DNA from: Epiperipatus broadwayi
Lineage: Eukaryota > Onychophora > Udeonychophora > Euonychophora > Peripatidae
Length of the DNA stretch: 64,000 bases
Direction of reading: 5' to 3'
Assembly (NCBI GenBank): GCA_028023455.1
Contig: JAQFVV010012509.1
Coordinates: forward strand, 126,001 to 190,000
Below the pieces are notes generated by a model. The model worked only from the letters and a program-made list of their open reading frames with translations. It made no database searches and was not told the origin of the DNA. Below are positions 1 to 12,100 of the stretch, one piece after another. How positions within the stretch are numbered: position 1 is the stretch's first letter; each line of letters opens with the position of its first letter. The position numbers and the translations under genes are program-made.

Positions 1-160
1 TACTAGATAGGAATTTTATGCACAAGCATTCTGGCATCTATTGGTTACTCTGGCATGTATTGAGTGGCACTACTATATGGAGAGTTTTGCCTGTTTAATA
101 ACAGTTATGAGCAAGTACAAGAAATGGTGATCATGTGATGCTTGGTGATTTATCTTTTAC
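1..160 (+). repeat. Family A fold-back repeat, right arm (cut by window edge)
   Basis: The segment carries the recurring words of a dispersed repeat I call family A: a block about cacaagcNttctggcatc, then gagtggcactac, then tatggagagttttgcc, and a terminal gatcatgtgatg. The same words in the same order occur at 19.9-20.1, 20.3, 36.8, 40.6, 44.7 and 46.2 kb, sometimes inverted. Only one arm is visible here; the rest lies left of the window. Family A looks like a non-coding palindromic MITE; no transposase was seen. Confidence 0.55.
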
Positions 161-1217
161 TTTGTAAGATTATTTTATATCATAACTCAAACAATTATAT
201 AAAATATAATCTTTTTAAGCAGAAGAAAAAAAGTGATAATCTGTCATATATTTATAAAAAATTATAAACTAGTTCTAGAAAAATTTACTTAGGTGTAGAA
301 TATGTCTAAATGTGCTAAAACACAGACAATGATGAACCTAAGTGCAAATTGTAATATTAATTGGCTGAGCACTTTTGAGAAGTTTTATCTTTTTATAATC
401 ATAGCAAATGGTTTATGTGAGCATGGTAGAATATGTAAGTGATAAAATTTAAATATATGCGAAGTGGATTAAAAAGACTATTTTTGGAGATGGTAAAGCA
501 TGTTTCCTTTTGGTTTATAGAATAGGTGTCATTAGCTATAAGCCATGCTTCTTTGATTTTACATTTAGAACCATGGCATTCTATTCATGCAATGGAAGCA
601 GAAATCAGTTCAAACATATTGTCAGTGGATCTTTGATGTTTCAAAAGGTAGAACTGTATTCAGGTTTATTAAAAAGCTCTTTTGTATAAGTAACAGTGAG
701 AAGATAAAAACTTCTCTAAAATGTTAAGCCAATTAATACTACAATTTGTACTTAATTTCACCATTGCCTGCATTTTAGCACATTTAGACATATTACTTGT
801 TCATCTGAGAATTCTACATATCTTATATTCTTACGTTATGTAAAGAATGTTTTCTTAAAGCATTTAGTTTGGACAATTTTCTTCATTCACATATGAGATT
901 TGCTGCTTTTATCCAGAGTTATCTGCCAGTGAGATGTCACAAAATAGCAGATAAGAATGTTTGTAAATGAAAAAGTTTTTTTTTTTTCATTTAAATTACA
1001 AGTCAACAAATTTTAATCATAAAAGTTGCAATATATTTGAACAATGCATGGGCAAACAAGGGTCATATTTATTTGATTTAATATATTAGTACATTAATTA
1101 TCATATGATTTTTAAAATTAAATGGAGCATTATAATAGCAATTGCATTAGCTTTCTAAACTGTGCAAATGATATAGTTTTGGTTATATTAAAAATCTCTA
1201 TAAATGTTTAAAGCAAT
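161..1217. other. AT-rich non-coding sequence
   Basis: I see no ORF of note, splice-bounded exon or recognisable repeat. It probably lies in an intron of, or downstream of, the minus-strand gene whose exon is at 2174-2401. Confidence 0.4.
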
Positions 1218-1296
1218 ACAGCTGCTTTACAAGCAGTTGACCCGGGTTAGCGAGTTCGCTTCCCGGCTGATGCTATGACACACATGAGAAAAAGAG
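1218..1296 (+). repeat. tRNA-derived SINE, 5'-truncated copy
   Basis: It matches the 3' two thirds of the SINE at 43855-43956: the stem-loop ctgctttacaagcag, a B-box-like stretch around gttcgcttcccgg, the word gctgatgctatgaca, and an A-rich tail. The tRNA-like 5' part with the A box is missing, as expected for a truncated retroposition product. Confidence 0.6.
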
Positions 1297-2173
1297 TTTT
1301 GTGACAAATATCAGTATTATCAAATCTTAATAATGACCTAAACAAAGTTGCAAGAAGAGGTATGGGCCATGATGGATACATTTTATAGAAATTTTTTTTT
1401 TTTAAATTCATTTATATTTAAACAGAATTATTAAAAAATGTAATTACTGAATCTGCATTTATTAATTTAAATTAGTGCATACAATATTGAATTCTGACCT
1501 TTTTTTATAAGTTGGTGAAATATTCAAATACAATATTGTAGACAAAATACTGGTTTTTCAGAATTAATTTAAAAAAATAATCATTTATGATAGCATGCAT
1601 AAAGATGAACAATTTAAGTCATAAATATTCATTTTGCAAACAACAGATTGTTTATACATAACTCAAATGCAGCGAAAATATAAAAATATAAAATACAGGT
1701 CTAGTTTACTTAATATGATGTCACTGAATTGTTATTTAAGGATTTATTATTTGATACAAGTAGTTTTTTAAAATTATAAAAATTTCCATTACGAAAATTC
1801 CCTAACCCCCTTCCCCATAATCTTATTCTAAAAAATGATACTAATTAACCACGCATATTCCAGTTTCACTTACAACATGCCTTTTCACAAGGAAAAAATA
1901 TATATTTTTCTACTATTATGGAAAGTGCTTTTAAAGATATAAAAGCACTTTTGTTTAAATAATACATAATTTTTTATAATTTTTTCCCCAAGTAAATGTG
2001 TATTATTAATAGTACTATTTGTTAAGAATGATGAAATGTTTTAACAAGATAGCCATATGTTATCAATATTCATGAACTAACATTTCATATTTCATGCTAA
2101 ATATTACACCATTTTTTAAACATTTCTATCCAATATTTTAAAATTGAAGTTCTTTTCAAAATTTATGATTTAC
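1297..2173. other. AT-rich intronic or downstream sequence
   Basis: Low-complexity AT-rich DNA, immediately downstream on the minus strand of the donor site at 2173. No RING-domain exon was recognised here, so the next exon should lie beyond the left edge. Confidence 0.4.
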
Positions 2174-2401
2174 CTTTATAATAATAAAAAGGCAGATAAT
2201 GCATACAAGTACAAAAAAAGCCAGAAATATTCCCATGTCAAAATACTCTTTGTTTGAGTACTCGGGCAACATAGTAGTATGTTCATTTAAAATCTTTGCT
2301 GTTCGTAGTTTATAGTTTTTCATCAAGTGCATCAGTTTCTCAGCATCTTCACCATGCAAAATCACGATAGGTTTGTTGAGTGTGGGACGACTGGACATTT
2401 G
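2174..2401 (-). CDS. ZNRF3: Exon of a ZNRF3/RNF43-like transmembrane E3 ubiquitin ligase (end of PA domain plus TM helix)
   Basis: On the minus strand a long pyrimidine tract and an AG acceptor precede position 2401, and a GTAAAT donor follows position 2174. The exon is 228 nt, exactly 76 codons, phase 0 at both ends. It begins QMSSRPTLNKP, continues IVILHGEDAEKLMHL and MKNYKLRTAKI, and ends with EYFDMGIFLAFF followed by an uninterrupted hydrophobic helix up to FIIIK. The order of a DAEKLM-type PA-domain end, a short linker and a TM helix starting YFDMGIFLAFF is what I recall of ZNRF3, and DAEKLM of RNF43. These are single-pass E3 ligases that ubiquitinate Frizzled/LRP6 and dampen Wnt signalling. 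The catalytic RING is C-terminal to the helix and would lie left of the window. The family call rests on memory of the motifs, not on a search; another PA-TM-RING protein is the main alternative. Confidence 0.75.
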
Positions 2402-3198
2402 CTGTAAAAAAAAAAAAAAAAAATAGAACTTACAAAATTTAATCTTAATTCCAACAAATTTTATATGTATATATAGAATTATTAAATTAATTCTAAAATT
2501 GTAATAATTCATAAATTATGCAAATCAAATTTGATCTAATTTGCATTTTTTTTTGGCAAAATTATCTTGGAATGTCTACAATTTTTAAAAATAATAAATA
2601 TTTTTAGTTTTAATTAAGATTGACTTAGCATAATTCTATACTTGGACAAACATGATAAGATTAAAATGATAAATTTTTATATTCACAATAACTATAACAT
2701 GATAATAAGATAACATCTTCATTAATGGTGTTTATATTTTTAAAAAATCTTCATGAAATTTTTTTAATAATACATACCTTGAGTACATGATTTACCATTA
2801 CTTTTTTATATGGCTAACTTTTAAATGGTTGGAATAATAACGCATTTTGTTTACAATGGGATGTTGATTATATGAATAATAATGTTCATAGCTAGCAATT
2901 TATCTGACCCACCTCTGCTCCTTCCCCCAATATAGTATTGGCGTACAATACATTATTATTGCTGCTTAGTACATTCATTTTTTAATTATTTGGAGATATA
3001 TGTAGTAAGAGGGGGATTTCAGAAAATTTGAAAAATATTTGTTTAAAAATGCATTTTAATTACGAATACTGAACCTAAAATGTAAGCTTATATATGTATA
3101 TAAATAAATTTAAAAAACAAATACTTTTTATGAATATGATTGAAGTGCACAATATTTTAATATTTGAAATTATTTTTACAATATAATTTAAATATTCT
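2402..3198. other. Intron of the ZNRF3-like gene, AT-rich
   Basis: It begins on the minus strand with the acceptor and T tract of the exon at 2174-2401. A possible 36-nt exon (2778-2813) was considered and set aside. No other feature seen. Confidence 0.5.
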
Positions 3199-3288
3199 AA
3201 GCATTTGGTGGTCGAGAGGTTAGCGCAGTTGTCCCGGGTTAGCACGTTCGGCTTCCTGGCTGATGCTATGACACAAGAGAAAAAAAAT
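3199..3288 (+). repeat. tRNA-derived SINE, internally deleted copy
   Basis: It starts with gcatttggtggtcgagagg, which contains an A-box-like TGGTCGAGAGG. It lacks the ctgctttacaagcag stem-loop, then continues with gtcccgggttagcacgttcgg (B-box region), ctgatgctatgacac and an A-rich tail. It is the same family as 1218, 43855 and 47836. The internal deletion removes most of the anticodon-arm equivalent. Confidence 0.6.
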
Positions 3289-3399
3289 CCTTTTGTTCTT
3301 AACTTTTTCCTTTCAAATTTTCATACCAGTCAAAGTCAAACAAGTAACAAAAAAAAAAGATGTATGAGGAGATTAAGACAAGTGTTTTTGACCAATAAT

Positions 3400-3905
3400 A
3401 TAATTGAAAATTATAGACTTGAAAAAGTTAGAAGAGTATAATTAGTAATACAAAACTACTGAAAGAGAAAGTGAAAAAATATATTTATTGAAAAATTATA
3501 AGGATTAGGAATTGAAATGGTGTGCAGTTTAAGATGTTTACGAAAGATATATTGGAATAGACGTGAAGGATAAGATAATGTTAGGTAGATGGAAGAAATG
3601 ATAATTTTGAGAAAAGAAGTAGTTATGAGAATTTAGGGAATAGAGTAGTAAATATAAAAACTTGGAGAATGTATCTAGTTGCCAATAGAAGAAATTAAAG
3701 AGATTCTGAATTGAATTAGATATGCATTTTAAAGAAGACATTCATAAAGATATGTTGGAAAACAATTGTGAAGAATAAAAATTGAAGTAGACAAATGAAC
3801 TGAAAATTTTGAAAAGAGAAGTAGTTATGAATATTTGGTGAGTAAAATAAGGAACATAATAATAATGAATATTTAGGTAGTAAAATAACAAATACAGGGG
3901 TTTAA
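3400..3905 (+). repeat. Purine-rich segment with a diverged direct repeat
   Basis: The + strand is strongly A/G-biased. Two related segments about 205 bp apart (near 3595 and 3805) share words such as attttgagaaaagaagtagttatga, in diverged form. No conserved reading frame. It may be an old tandem or retroelement remnant. Confidence 0.35.
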
Positions 3906-4480
3906 AGAATATATGTAATTCAGGTACAAAAGTTTTGTTCTGACTAGTAAATAATGATAATACTCAAATAATCCAGCAATCAATATTTTTAACTGATCCT
4001 CAATTCTCAAGATGATATTCAATTCTAAATTCTCAAGAATTTTCTACCATTGTTAGATAATAAAGCATTTAAGTTATTGTGAATATTAATTGTTAACCAA
4101 TTTCTTTATATATTATAGTCACTATAATAACAATATCTAGGATATCATCTGTGAATTAGTAAGCATAATATAATCAGTGAAATATAGTAAATCTAGAAGA
4201 AAAAATGAAATTGATTTTTTACTTAAATCAGTTTATATTAAAATTCCCATTATCTTGATGTCTTCTTCATGAAGCTACATATAAACTGATACAAAAACCA
4301 ATCATAAAAATACAAAACAAAGTTGGAGATAATGTATATTACTTTATATCAGTTTTCATTTTTAATATCTCAGCAATTATATAATATGAATAAACCTCCA
4401 TATAACCCATTAGCATTATTTTTTATCATAATTAATCTTGATATAAACTTCCTGTGTTATTTTGTGTGTATGATTTAAAA
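3906..4480. other. AT-rich non-coding sequence
   Basis: No gene, repeat family or splice-bounded exon recognised. Confidence 0.35.
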
Positions 4481-5600
4481 CATTTTCTTGGTATTACCAC
4501 ACCTAATTTCCTTTTAAGTTCTGTGAATAAGTTTATATACTTTTGTTGTTCCTTCTTACTTTCTTATGTATTTCTCATTTCAACTCTGCATATTTTATAC
4601 AATCATGGTTTTTGATCTTTCTTTTTTCCATCAAACACTCTCATTGTTTCCACTATTACCCAATAAGTCATCCTTGTTTTTTCCTTTCATCTCTCATGAC
4701 TACTTGTGAAACCCATAACATGCTGAATTTTAACTGTTCTAATTTTTCTTTTAGATCATTACATTCACATTCAAATTGATTTGTTAATTTGCAATAACAT
4801 TATCAACAACTACATTGTAACATTCAGTCTTTTAATATTCCTCTTCTTGACATTGTGTAATTTCATTTTAATGTTCACAATCAAAATCCAATGAACTGTG
4901 TCTAGATCAGCTCTTTTTCTCATTTCCTTTCAACTATGATCTGGTCAATTTTCTTCTATTATGTGATGGAAATTTTGTAATGAGTATATCATTTTGTACT
5001 GCAGAAATTCAATAAATTTTGTGTAACTATATTATGCTTCCTAATCCATATATCCAATCATTCTATTATCAACTCTTTCACAAATATATCCTATCCATAT
5101 TACTAATAATCTTTATTTTTCCATTTTCTGATTAACTGATGGTAATATTTAATACAATGCTGTATATCTTTATTTGTTGCTATTGTTAGTTATGCATAAT
5201 AATGTATGATTATCTAATCCATTGTTAAAAGTCTTATATGAACACCAGAATTCTATAAGTCAACATTCTACCACAATTCTATTATATCTCTTGCATATCT
5301 AATCCTCATAACTATAGTGACATTTTCATCTTACCATGACAATACAATAATATGAACATTCACTGTATTGTGATCTCTACTCTGCTTATTTTGTTTCTGG
5401 AAAACTGCAGATATACAAACCTTTTTATTTATTTGACCCATCAATCTCAGTTTATTAATCCTTCAAATACCTTCAATGTACAATCCTCATCTCCTTCTTC
5501 ATCCACAAGCTCCATTTGTCCAAGCTATGTTTACCTGCCCATGAATTACATTCTGTATTACACTTTGTTTTCTAGTATCTAATTACTTGATTTTATTCTG
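4481..5600. other. Pyrimidine-biased block, possible old retroelement on the minus strand
   Basis: The + strand is C/T-rich across about 1.1 kb, so the minus strand is A/G-rich, as retroelement coding strands often are. Minus-strand translation near 4540-4790 gives charged coiled-coil-like pieces such as CNDLKEKLEQLKFSM, broken by stops, with no domain I recognise. The short Phe/Ser/Leu-rich plus-strand ORFs here are composition artefacts. Confidence 0.3.
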
Positions 5601-6639
5601 ATTGCTGAGTAGGTAATATTGTCTTTGATTACTGAATAATAGTTGAGCTGCATAAATCATCATTTAGCATTTTTCATGATTCAAATAATTTTTAGGCACA
5701 ATTATCATCATTGCTTTTAGTAACATAATGTGGGAGAAATCCCAAATCTAATTTATCATTGATAAGAGTGTTTTGTTATGCATTCTGTTCTTATTGAATT
5801 AATCACAAACCATACACCAATATCTTCTTGCTATTTTCACTCAAGGTTAATCTTCCAATGAATTAATTATATTTGTATGTACTTAGATATTGATATCTGC
5901 CACTACTCTGAGTAAATGTGACAGTTATCTTCAATTTATTTCTCTCTGCATCTGAGCTGATGTGACAATGTGTGACCACTATAATGCTCTAAGAGTTACT
6001 TGGAATCACAAGTGATAATTGAGAATGTCATTAAGATGCAGTACATGGTTAACCCATCTTGATGATAATTTCTGATTCATCTAACAGACTATTTGCTCTT
6101 AATTATGAATATATGTAACACAAGTCAAGCATACATATATAAGTAAGCTCTAATTAATAAACACTATATACTATAATGGATAGCCAGAATATTGATATCA
6201 AATACCACAGAGCACCATTAAACCTTTACTAAAATGAGAGTTTACTGGTGATAATACTAAATATCAATGTCTACCACAATTATACCATCACTCAGACATT
6301 TAATATTGCCTCTAGATTATAAAAAGCAGAGTTTCTTGGCAAATATCAACTGGCAGAGCAGACAACAATAAACAAATTGCTGAAATAAATCTAACAGTAA
6401 ACAAAACAAAGTTTATTTATAGTATAACATAATTCAATTACAACAAACCTCAAATATAACTGTTCAAATATGAAGTTGAATTATAGCTCAAACATATCAG
6501 TTTAAATACAACAGAGTTCACATACAAATGCATTTGAATGATAACGAGCTCTTTTCATGTTACCATGGAGTGCATTTAATACTTGGTAGCTTTAAATATA
6601 TGCATATATATATATAGTTATAATTACAAATTTATAAAA
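5601..6639. other. AT-rich intronic sequence
   Basis: No supported gene or RNA. A short run of TA dinucleotides lies just before the Penelope-like fragment. Confidence 0.35.
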
Positions 6640-7212
6640 AAAAGCCTTATTTCAAGCCCAAAATAGACAAAATAGGAAACAAAAAGATGATAAGTCAGCT
6701 ATTAGGATTTGTGTTCCATATGTAAAAGGAACTACAGACAGTATCGGACATATATTAAAACGCTATAATATAGATACAGCTTTTTCTGCTCATCAAAAGA
6801 TCAGCAATATAATAACCAAGTCTAAGGATTCAATCCCTCTTGAATCTCATGGTGTCTATCAAATCTCATGTAAAAATTGTAAAGCTTCTTACATAGGTAT
6901 GAGTAATCGTCGCATCAGTGTTAGGAGAGATGAGCATGCTAATGCAGTTAAACAACACTCATCATCATCAGCACTCTCACTCCATACTATAGATTCAGGT
7001 CATAAAATTGATTTTTCTAGTACCAGGATCATATCCAGATGTGATAATCTCTACCAATGCAAAATTAGAGAAGCCATTGAGATACTTAAAAGGCCAGATT
7101 GTATCAATAAGCGAGATGATACATGTAAACTTCCTCCTATTTGGAAAGATTTTTTTTTTAAAAAAAAAAAAAAACCATTCCTAAATTTAACATTTTTTGC
7201 TATTGGTGGAAT
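6640..7212 (+). pseudogene. Penelope-like element fragment: C-terminal RT region plus GIY-YIG endonuclease
   Basis: An open frame (frame of position 6899, extended upstream without stops to about 6640) reads KSAIRICVPYVKGTTDS, HILKRYNIDTAF, DSIPLESHGVYQISCKNC, then ASYIGMSNRRISVRRDEH, SGHKIDF and REAIEILKRPDCINKRDD. This is the conserved C-terminal layout of Penelope-like retroelements: the stretch before the endonuclease, a GIY-YIG core (GVYQ...SYIG, here with Ser-Tyr-Ile-Gly), the downstream Arg in RRISVRR, and the Glu of REAIEI. The RT fingers/palm are absent, so this is a 5'-truncated copy. A homopolymer run at 7151-7172 follows the last recognisable residues (PPIWKDF). It lies within the inferred intron of the minus-strand gene, on the opposite strand. 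Confidence 0.75.
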
Positions 7213-7261
7213 TTTAACATTTTATTCAAATCAGTGATTGTAGCGCCTCTATAACCGTCTT

Positions 7262-7335
7262 TCTACCTTTTATAACTCTGTGGATGGCTTGTGTGACCAA
7301 GTCGAAACATCAGTATATTAATATTAAAAGTTTTT
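7262..7335 (+). ncRNA. Possible decayed hammerhead ribozyme at the 3' end of the Penelope-like fragment
   Basis: Fifty to 120 bp after the GIY-YIG frame is a degenerate core: CTGTGGA (7278-7284, expected CTGATGA), a 6-bp stem II ggcttg/caagtc (7286-7291 with 7298-7303, one G-T pair), then GAAA (7304-7307) and a minimal acatcagta stem III. Flanking cttttataa and ttaatattaaaag could form a loose stem I. Penelope-like elements are known to carry hammerheads in their terminal repeats. The altered core suggests it is no longer active. Confidence 0.35.
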
Positions 7336-7339
7336 AACA

Positions 7340-9092
7340 CGGATGAACCCGCAAAATATATATTTTATATATTTAACCCGTGCAAATCTTCGTTTTAACA
7401 TATATATATATATTTCACTTCTGCATTAATCAAACAATCAATAATAAAATAGCCTTGATCTACTAAATATGTTCCCACATGCAGTCCATTGCACAATTAG
7501 CCCAATACAGTGTGTATTTGACCATACATCAATAAAAATAGTATGACAATAAATAGGCCTCTTAATCACCTATATTATAAAACAAATAAAAATATAATTC
7601 ATGGAAAAAATGTCTCTACCTGACATAAAACAATCATTCATGAGTACCTCTAGCATAGACCATATGTATCATGAGGAAGTGAGCAAACATATAATAAATT
7701 CATGTATAATGGATAACTACCCAGAATCTGATATACTATATAAATATATACCAATTCTTTTCATTTCATATGTATGTGATGCAAACAGAATAAACAAGCA
7801 AAACTGCTAACAAATTTACTCAGATTATCAAATGAACACACACATATATTAATGATTTTTAAAATCTTCAGAGAGAAACAAAATTTTATTTATTAAATAT
7901 AAAATAAAATAAAAACAAAAAAATCTATCACTTTATACAACTTTTTTTTCTGTTTAAAACCTTTCTTTACAAGCAACATTGATCTAAAATTACATCATAA
8001 TTAATAATAATTGCAGAGATGATTTTTTTCTATTTTCTTTTAATTTTAAGTCTTTATGAGAAAACAAAAAAATTAAACTTTAAGATACAAACTGTTTCTT
8101 CTATTTAACTAAAGCTACCATGCTAGTGTTATAACATATAAACATTAAAAAATATTTTTTATATAATGAATAAAGACAAATATATGAAATTACATAATTT
8201 AAATTTTAACTATCACTGACTTGTTGGTAACATAAGTAAATGTTTTATAGAATAGTTCATAAATAAAAGGTTACTTTAAATGCAAAGAAAAGATACACAT
8301 GAGTTGATATTCTAAAAAAAAAAACTGAATTCTATATATATCTGCATATGTGTGCAAATGGAGCTCCTTAGTAGTTTACATGTGAAGTCTCTTCATTTTC
8401 CAGTTTTTCATCTTGTAGAGTTGTCATAAATTTTTTCCTTTAAGATTGAGAAGCATGTCTGTTGAATGCATATGTGAAGACAATTGACCTAGTGCTGGTT
8501 CAAACCCAGAAAGCAAAGTTGAACATCTAATGGGTGTGGGATATATATATATACTGAAGAAGTGAAAGTTCATTCAAGTGACAGTTAACAATGCATATTC
8601 ATTTTTTCAGCTGCTGGTAGAAGTTCAGTTAAACAGGCAATAAGTGTCAATCATAAAAAGAAGCACAATCAATGACAAACAAAAGCAGAATTCTGAAGTG
8701 GTCATTTTATATTATTCAATTTAATTAACAAGGCCACTCAGTTACCAAATTTTTTAATTAACAAACCCACTCATTTAACTTTTTTTAAAATTACAAATTT
8801 AGTAATTATCTGTTCACACAAATCTCTAATGGAATAAGTCAGTATTTTTTTTTTTGATAAGTCAGAAATTATTTTCATTCATTTGGTTTACAAATTTTTT
8901 AAATTAAATTAATCTACCTATTTACAGATGACACTTAAAATATTATTAATTGAAATCCATCATTTAAAAAAAAAAATTTCTAAGAATTTTAATTGATAAA
9001 AAAATATATAAAAGGTTTGAGAAAAGATTTATAGATTATTAAGTATTGTTCCTATTGCATGAATTCTAAAACAGGTTTATTAAAATAAATTT
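7340..9092. other. AT-rich intronic sequence
   Basis: No supported gene. Around 8495-8510 there is a B-box-like ggttcaaaccc that may mark an old tRNA-derived SINE, but no A box was found at the right distance. Confidence 0.35.
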
Positions 9093-9106
9093 ACTTACAA
9101 TAAAGG
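9093..9106 (+). repeat. 5' target-site duplication of the RTE element
   Basis: acttacaataaagg, repeated exactly at 12406-12419. It defines the left boundary of the LINE insertion. Confidence 0.85.
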
Positions 9107-12100
9107 CTGCAGAAAGGAGTTTGCTATTAACTGAAAGGAGACCCTTTGATTCCTCTTGGAGGCCTTAAAGGAACCAAGCAGGGCAAATTCCTAATGACCA
9201 CTCCATATGTTCTTGTCATTGCAGCTGTTATTACTATGTGATTATTCATATAGTATACGAACATGGATGGGCTGCTCACCAACACGCATTAGCCAGCGTG
9301 ATGAGTTTATTGGCTTTTTACCTCTGAGTTTAAGATCAAGAAACACCATGGTCTTTCTTCTCAGTGCCTGATAAGGCAGAATGAATGTTTGTGTAAATGA
9401 TAAATATTTTTCCAATACATATATACAATTATGACAGACAAAAATAAAGCATGGCCCTTATTCCCAGGAGGCTGTAAAGTCACCAACCAAGGCAGCGGTT
9501 GGTGGCCGAAGGCGGAGGGTGCTAAGAATCCCCTGATTGTGGACCCAGGCTGCCATTTGATGACGACTTTTTATTTAGGTACTTAAAACTGCAGATCACT
9601 TTCAAGTGAAGGAAGATTGCAAGAATTAGAAGAAGAATTGTCTTGTATTAAATGGGACATTATTGGACTTTGTGAAGTTAGAAGAAAAGGTGAAGAAACA
9701 ATTGATTTAAAAAGTGGACATATACTCTATTATAAAGGCACACATATTGGAAATACAAGTGGAGTAGGATTCATTATAAATAAAAAGTGGAAGAACAATA
9801 TTGTGGAGATTGATGGTGTATCGGACAGAGTTGCAAGATTAGTTATACAACTTAATAGCAGATACCAAATGCAGATAATTCAGGTTTATGCCCCAACAAG
9901 TTCTCATAGTGATGAAGTAGTAGAAGATTTTTATATGGATGTACAAAAGGCTTTTGATCAGAGTAAACAACATTTTAAAATTGTTATGGGAGACTTTAAT
10001 GCTAGAATTGGTAGACAAATGAAAGATGAAATTGCTGTAGGTAATTTTGGTTATGGTAATAGAAATGAGAGAGGACATAGACTTGTGGAGTTTGCAGAAA
10101 AAGAAAAACTTTATATTATGAATTCATTTTTTGAAAAAAATGTTAAAAGGAAATGGACATGGAAGCATCCAAATGAAGGTACAGCAGAATTGGATTATAT
10201 TTTGACTAACAGGAAATACATATTTCAAGATTGTAATGTTCTTAATAAATTTAACACAGGAAGTGATCATCGATTAGTAAGGTGTAAGTTACGTGTTAAT
10301 GTAAAACTAGAGAGACAAAAATTATTGAGAAAAACAATATTTACAGTTGATATTCCTAATCTTCAGAAACATTCTAATGAATTTAAATTAGAACTTACAA
10401 ATAGGTTTCAAGTGTTAGGAGATTTTGAACATGATTCAGATTTGAATGAAATTAATATGAAAATAACTGATACACTTTTAAAAACTGCAACAAAGATAGC
10501 TGGTAGAAAAAAGCAGCAATTGACTAATAAAATTTCTACTGAGACTAGAGAATTTATGAAGAAAAGAAGGAATATGAAGATATACAAAAATGATGTATTA
10601 AAAAGAATTGAATATCTCGAATTTTGTAAAATGGTATGGAAAAGAGTTGAAAATGATATAAGAAAGTATAACTGTGAAATAGCAAGAAAAGCTGTAGAAG
10701 AAAATAAAAGTCTCAAGAATGTTAAACAACATTTTGGTATTGGTAGGAAATTTATATCTGCAATAAGAAAAAAAGATGGAATTATTACTAAAAAGAGAGA
10801 TGACATCATGAAATTGGTAGAAGATTTTTATCAAGAATTATATAGTAATAAAGAACAAGTACCTCCTATATCTATTACATCTTCCGAATTGCCCAGAATT
10901 TTAAATGAAGAAGTGAGACATGCAATTAAATGTAAGAAGAAAGGAAAGGCTCCAGGAAATGATGGAATTATAATTGATATATTAAAAGAAGGAGGTGAAG
11001 AAATAGAAACAATTTTAGCAAAGTTATATACCAAATGTCTAAATGATAAAGATGTACCGGAAGATTGGAAGAATGCAGTAATAATATTAATATTTTAAAA
11101 AGGTGATAAAGAAGATATTAGAAATTACAGACCTATCAGCCTTTTATCAGTTTTATATAAAATTTTTACCAAGATAATTACAACTCGTCTACAGAGAACT
11201 TTGGATTTCCACCAACCAAGAGAACAAGCTGGATTTAAAAGTGGTTTTAGTACAATAGATCATATCCAGGTATTGAGAGAAGTCATAGAAAGGACAAATG
11301 AATATGAGTTGTCATTATGTTTTGGATTTGTAGATTATGAAAAGGCATTCGATTCTATACACATTTCTTCAGTGATTAAAGCATTGGATCATCAAGGTAT
11401 AGATCCAGGATATTGTCATATTTTAAAGAATATTTATAAAAATGCAACAGCAACAATTAGATTACATAATGATACTGGAAAAATCAACATTGAGAAAGGT
11501 GTAAGGCAAGGTGACTCCATATCTCCAAAACTTTTTACAGCAGTGCTGCAAGAAGTATTTTGTGGATTAAAATGGGAAACTAAAGGAATGAAAGTAAATG
11601 GAGAGTATTTAAGTCATTTAGATTTTGCAGATGATGTAGTTGTTTTTGCAAATAATGCTTCAGAGCTGCAGGAAATGTTGCAGGAGTTAGCAGATGAAAG
11701 TAGAAAAGTAGGACTAAAGATAAATGTTAAAAAGACTAAAGTAATGTTTAATCGATTTGCTCAAAATATGAAAATAAAGATTGATTATGAAGAATTAGAA
11801 GAAGTTAACAGTTACAAATACCTAGGTCAGATTATTAATACAGATGGAAACATAATGGAGGAAATTAATCATAGAATTAAACTTGGTTGGAGTGCTTTTG
11901 GTAGAAATAACTTGATACTAAAAGGAAATATGCCTATGTGTTTGAAAAGAATGGTTTTTAACAAATGTGTTTTACCAGTTCTTACTTATGGATCTGAGAC
12001 TTGGACACTTAATAGAAGAGCAATACAGAGACTTCAGACCACTCAAAGGAGTATGGAGAGATGTATGTTGGGAGTAACAAGAAGAGATCGAAAACGCAAT

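Noticed and set aside
2778-2813. Possible 36-nt minus-strand exon (PYKKVMVNHVLK) with a GTATGT donor, phase 0, just upstream of the TM exon
   Set aside because: The acceptor has no pyrimidine tract and the peptide does not resemble the PA-domain segment expected there. An alternative exon ending in a VIFD-type strand should precede the TM exon.
4543-5582. Phe/Ser/Leu-rich ORFs on the plus strand
   Set aside because: Result of pyrimidine-rich composition; no start context, domain or splice support.
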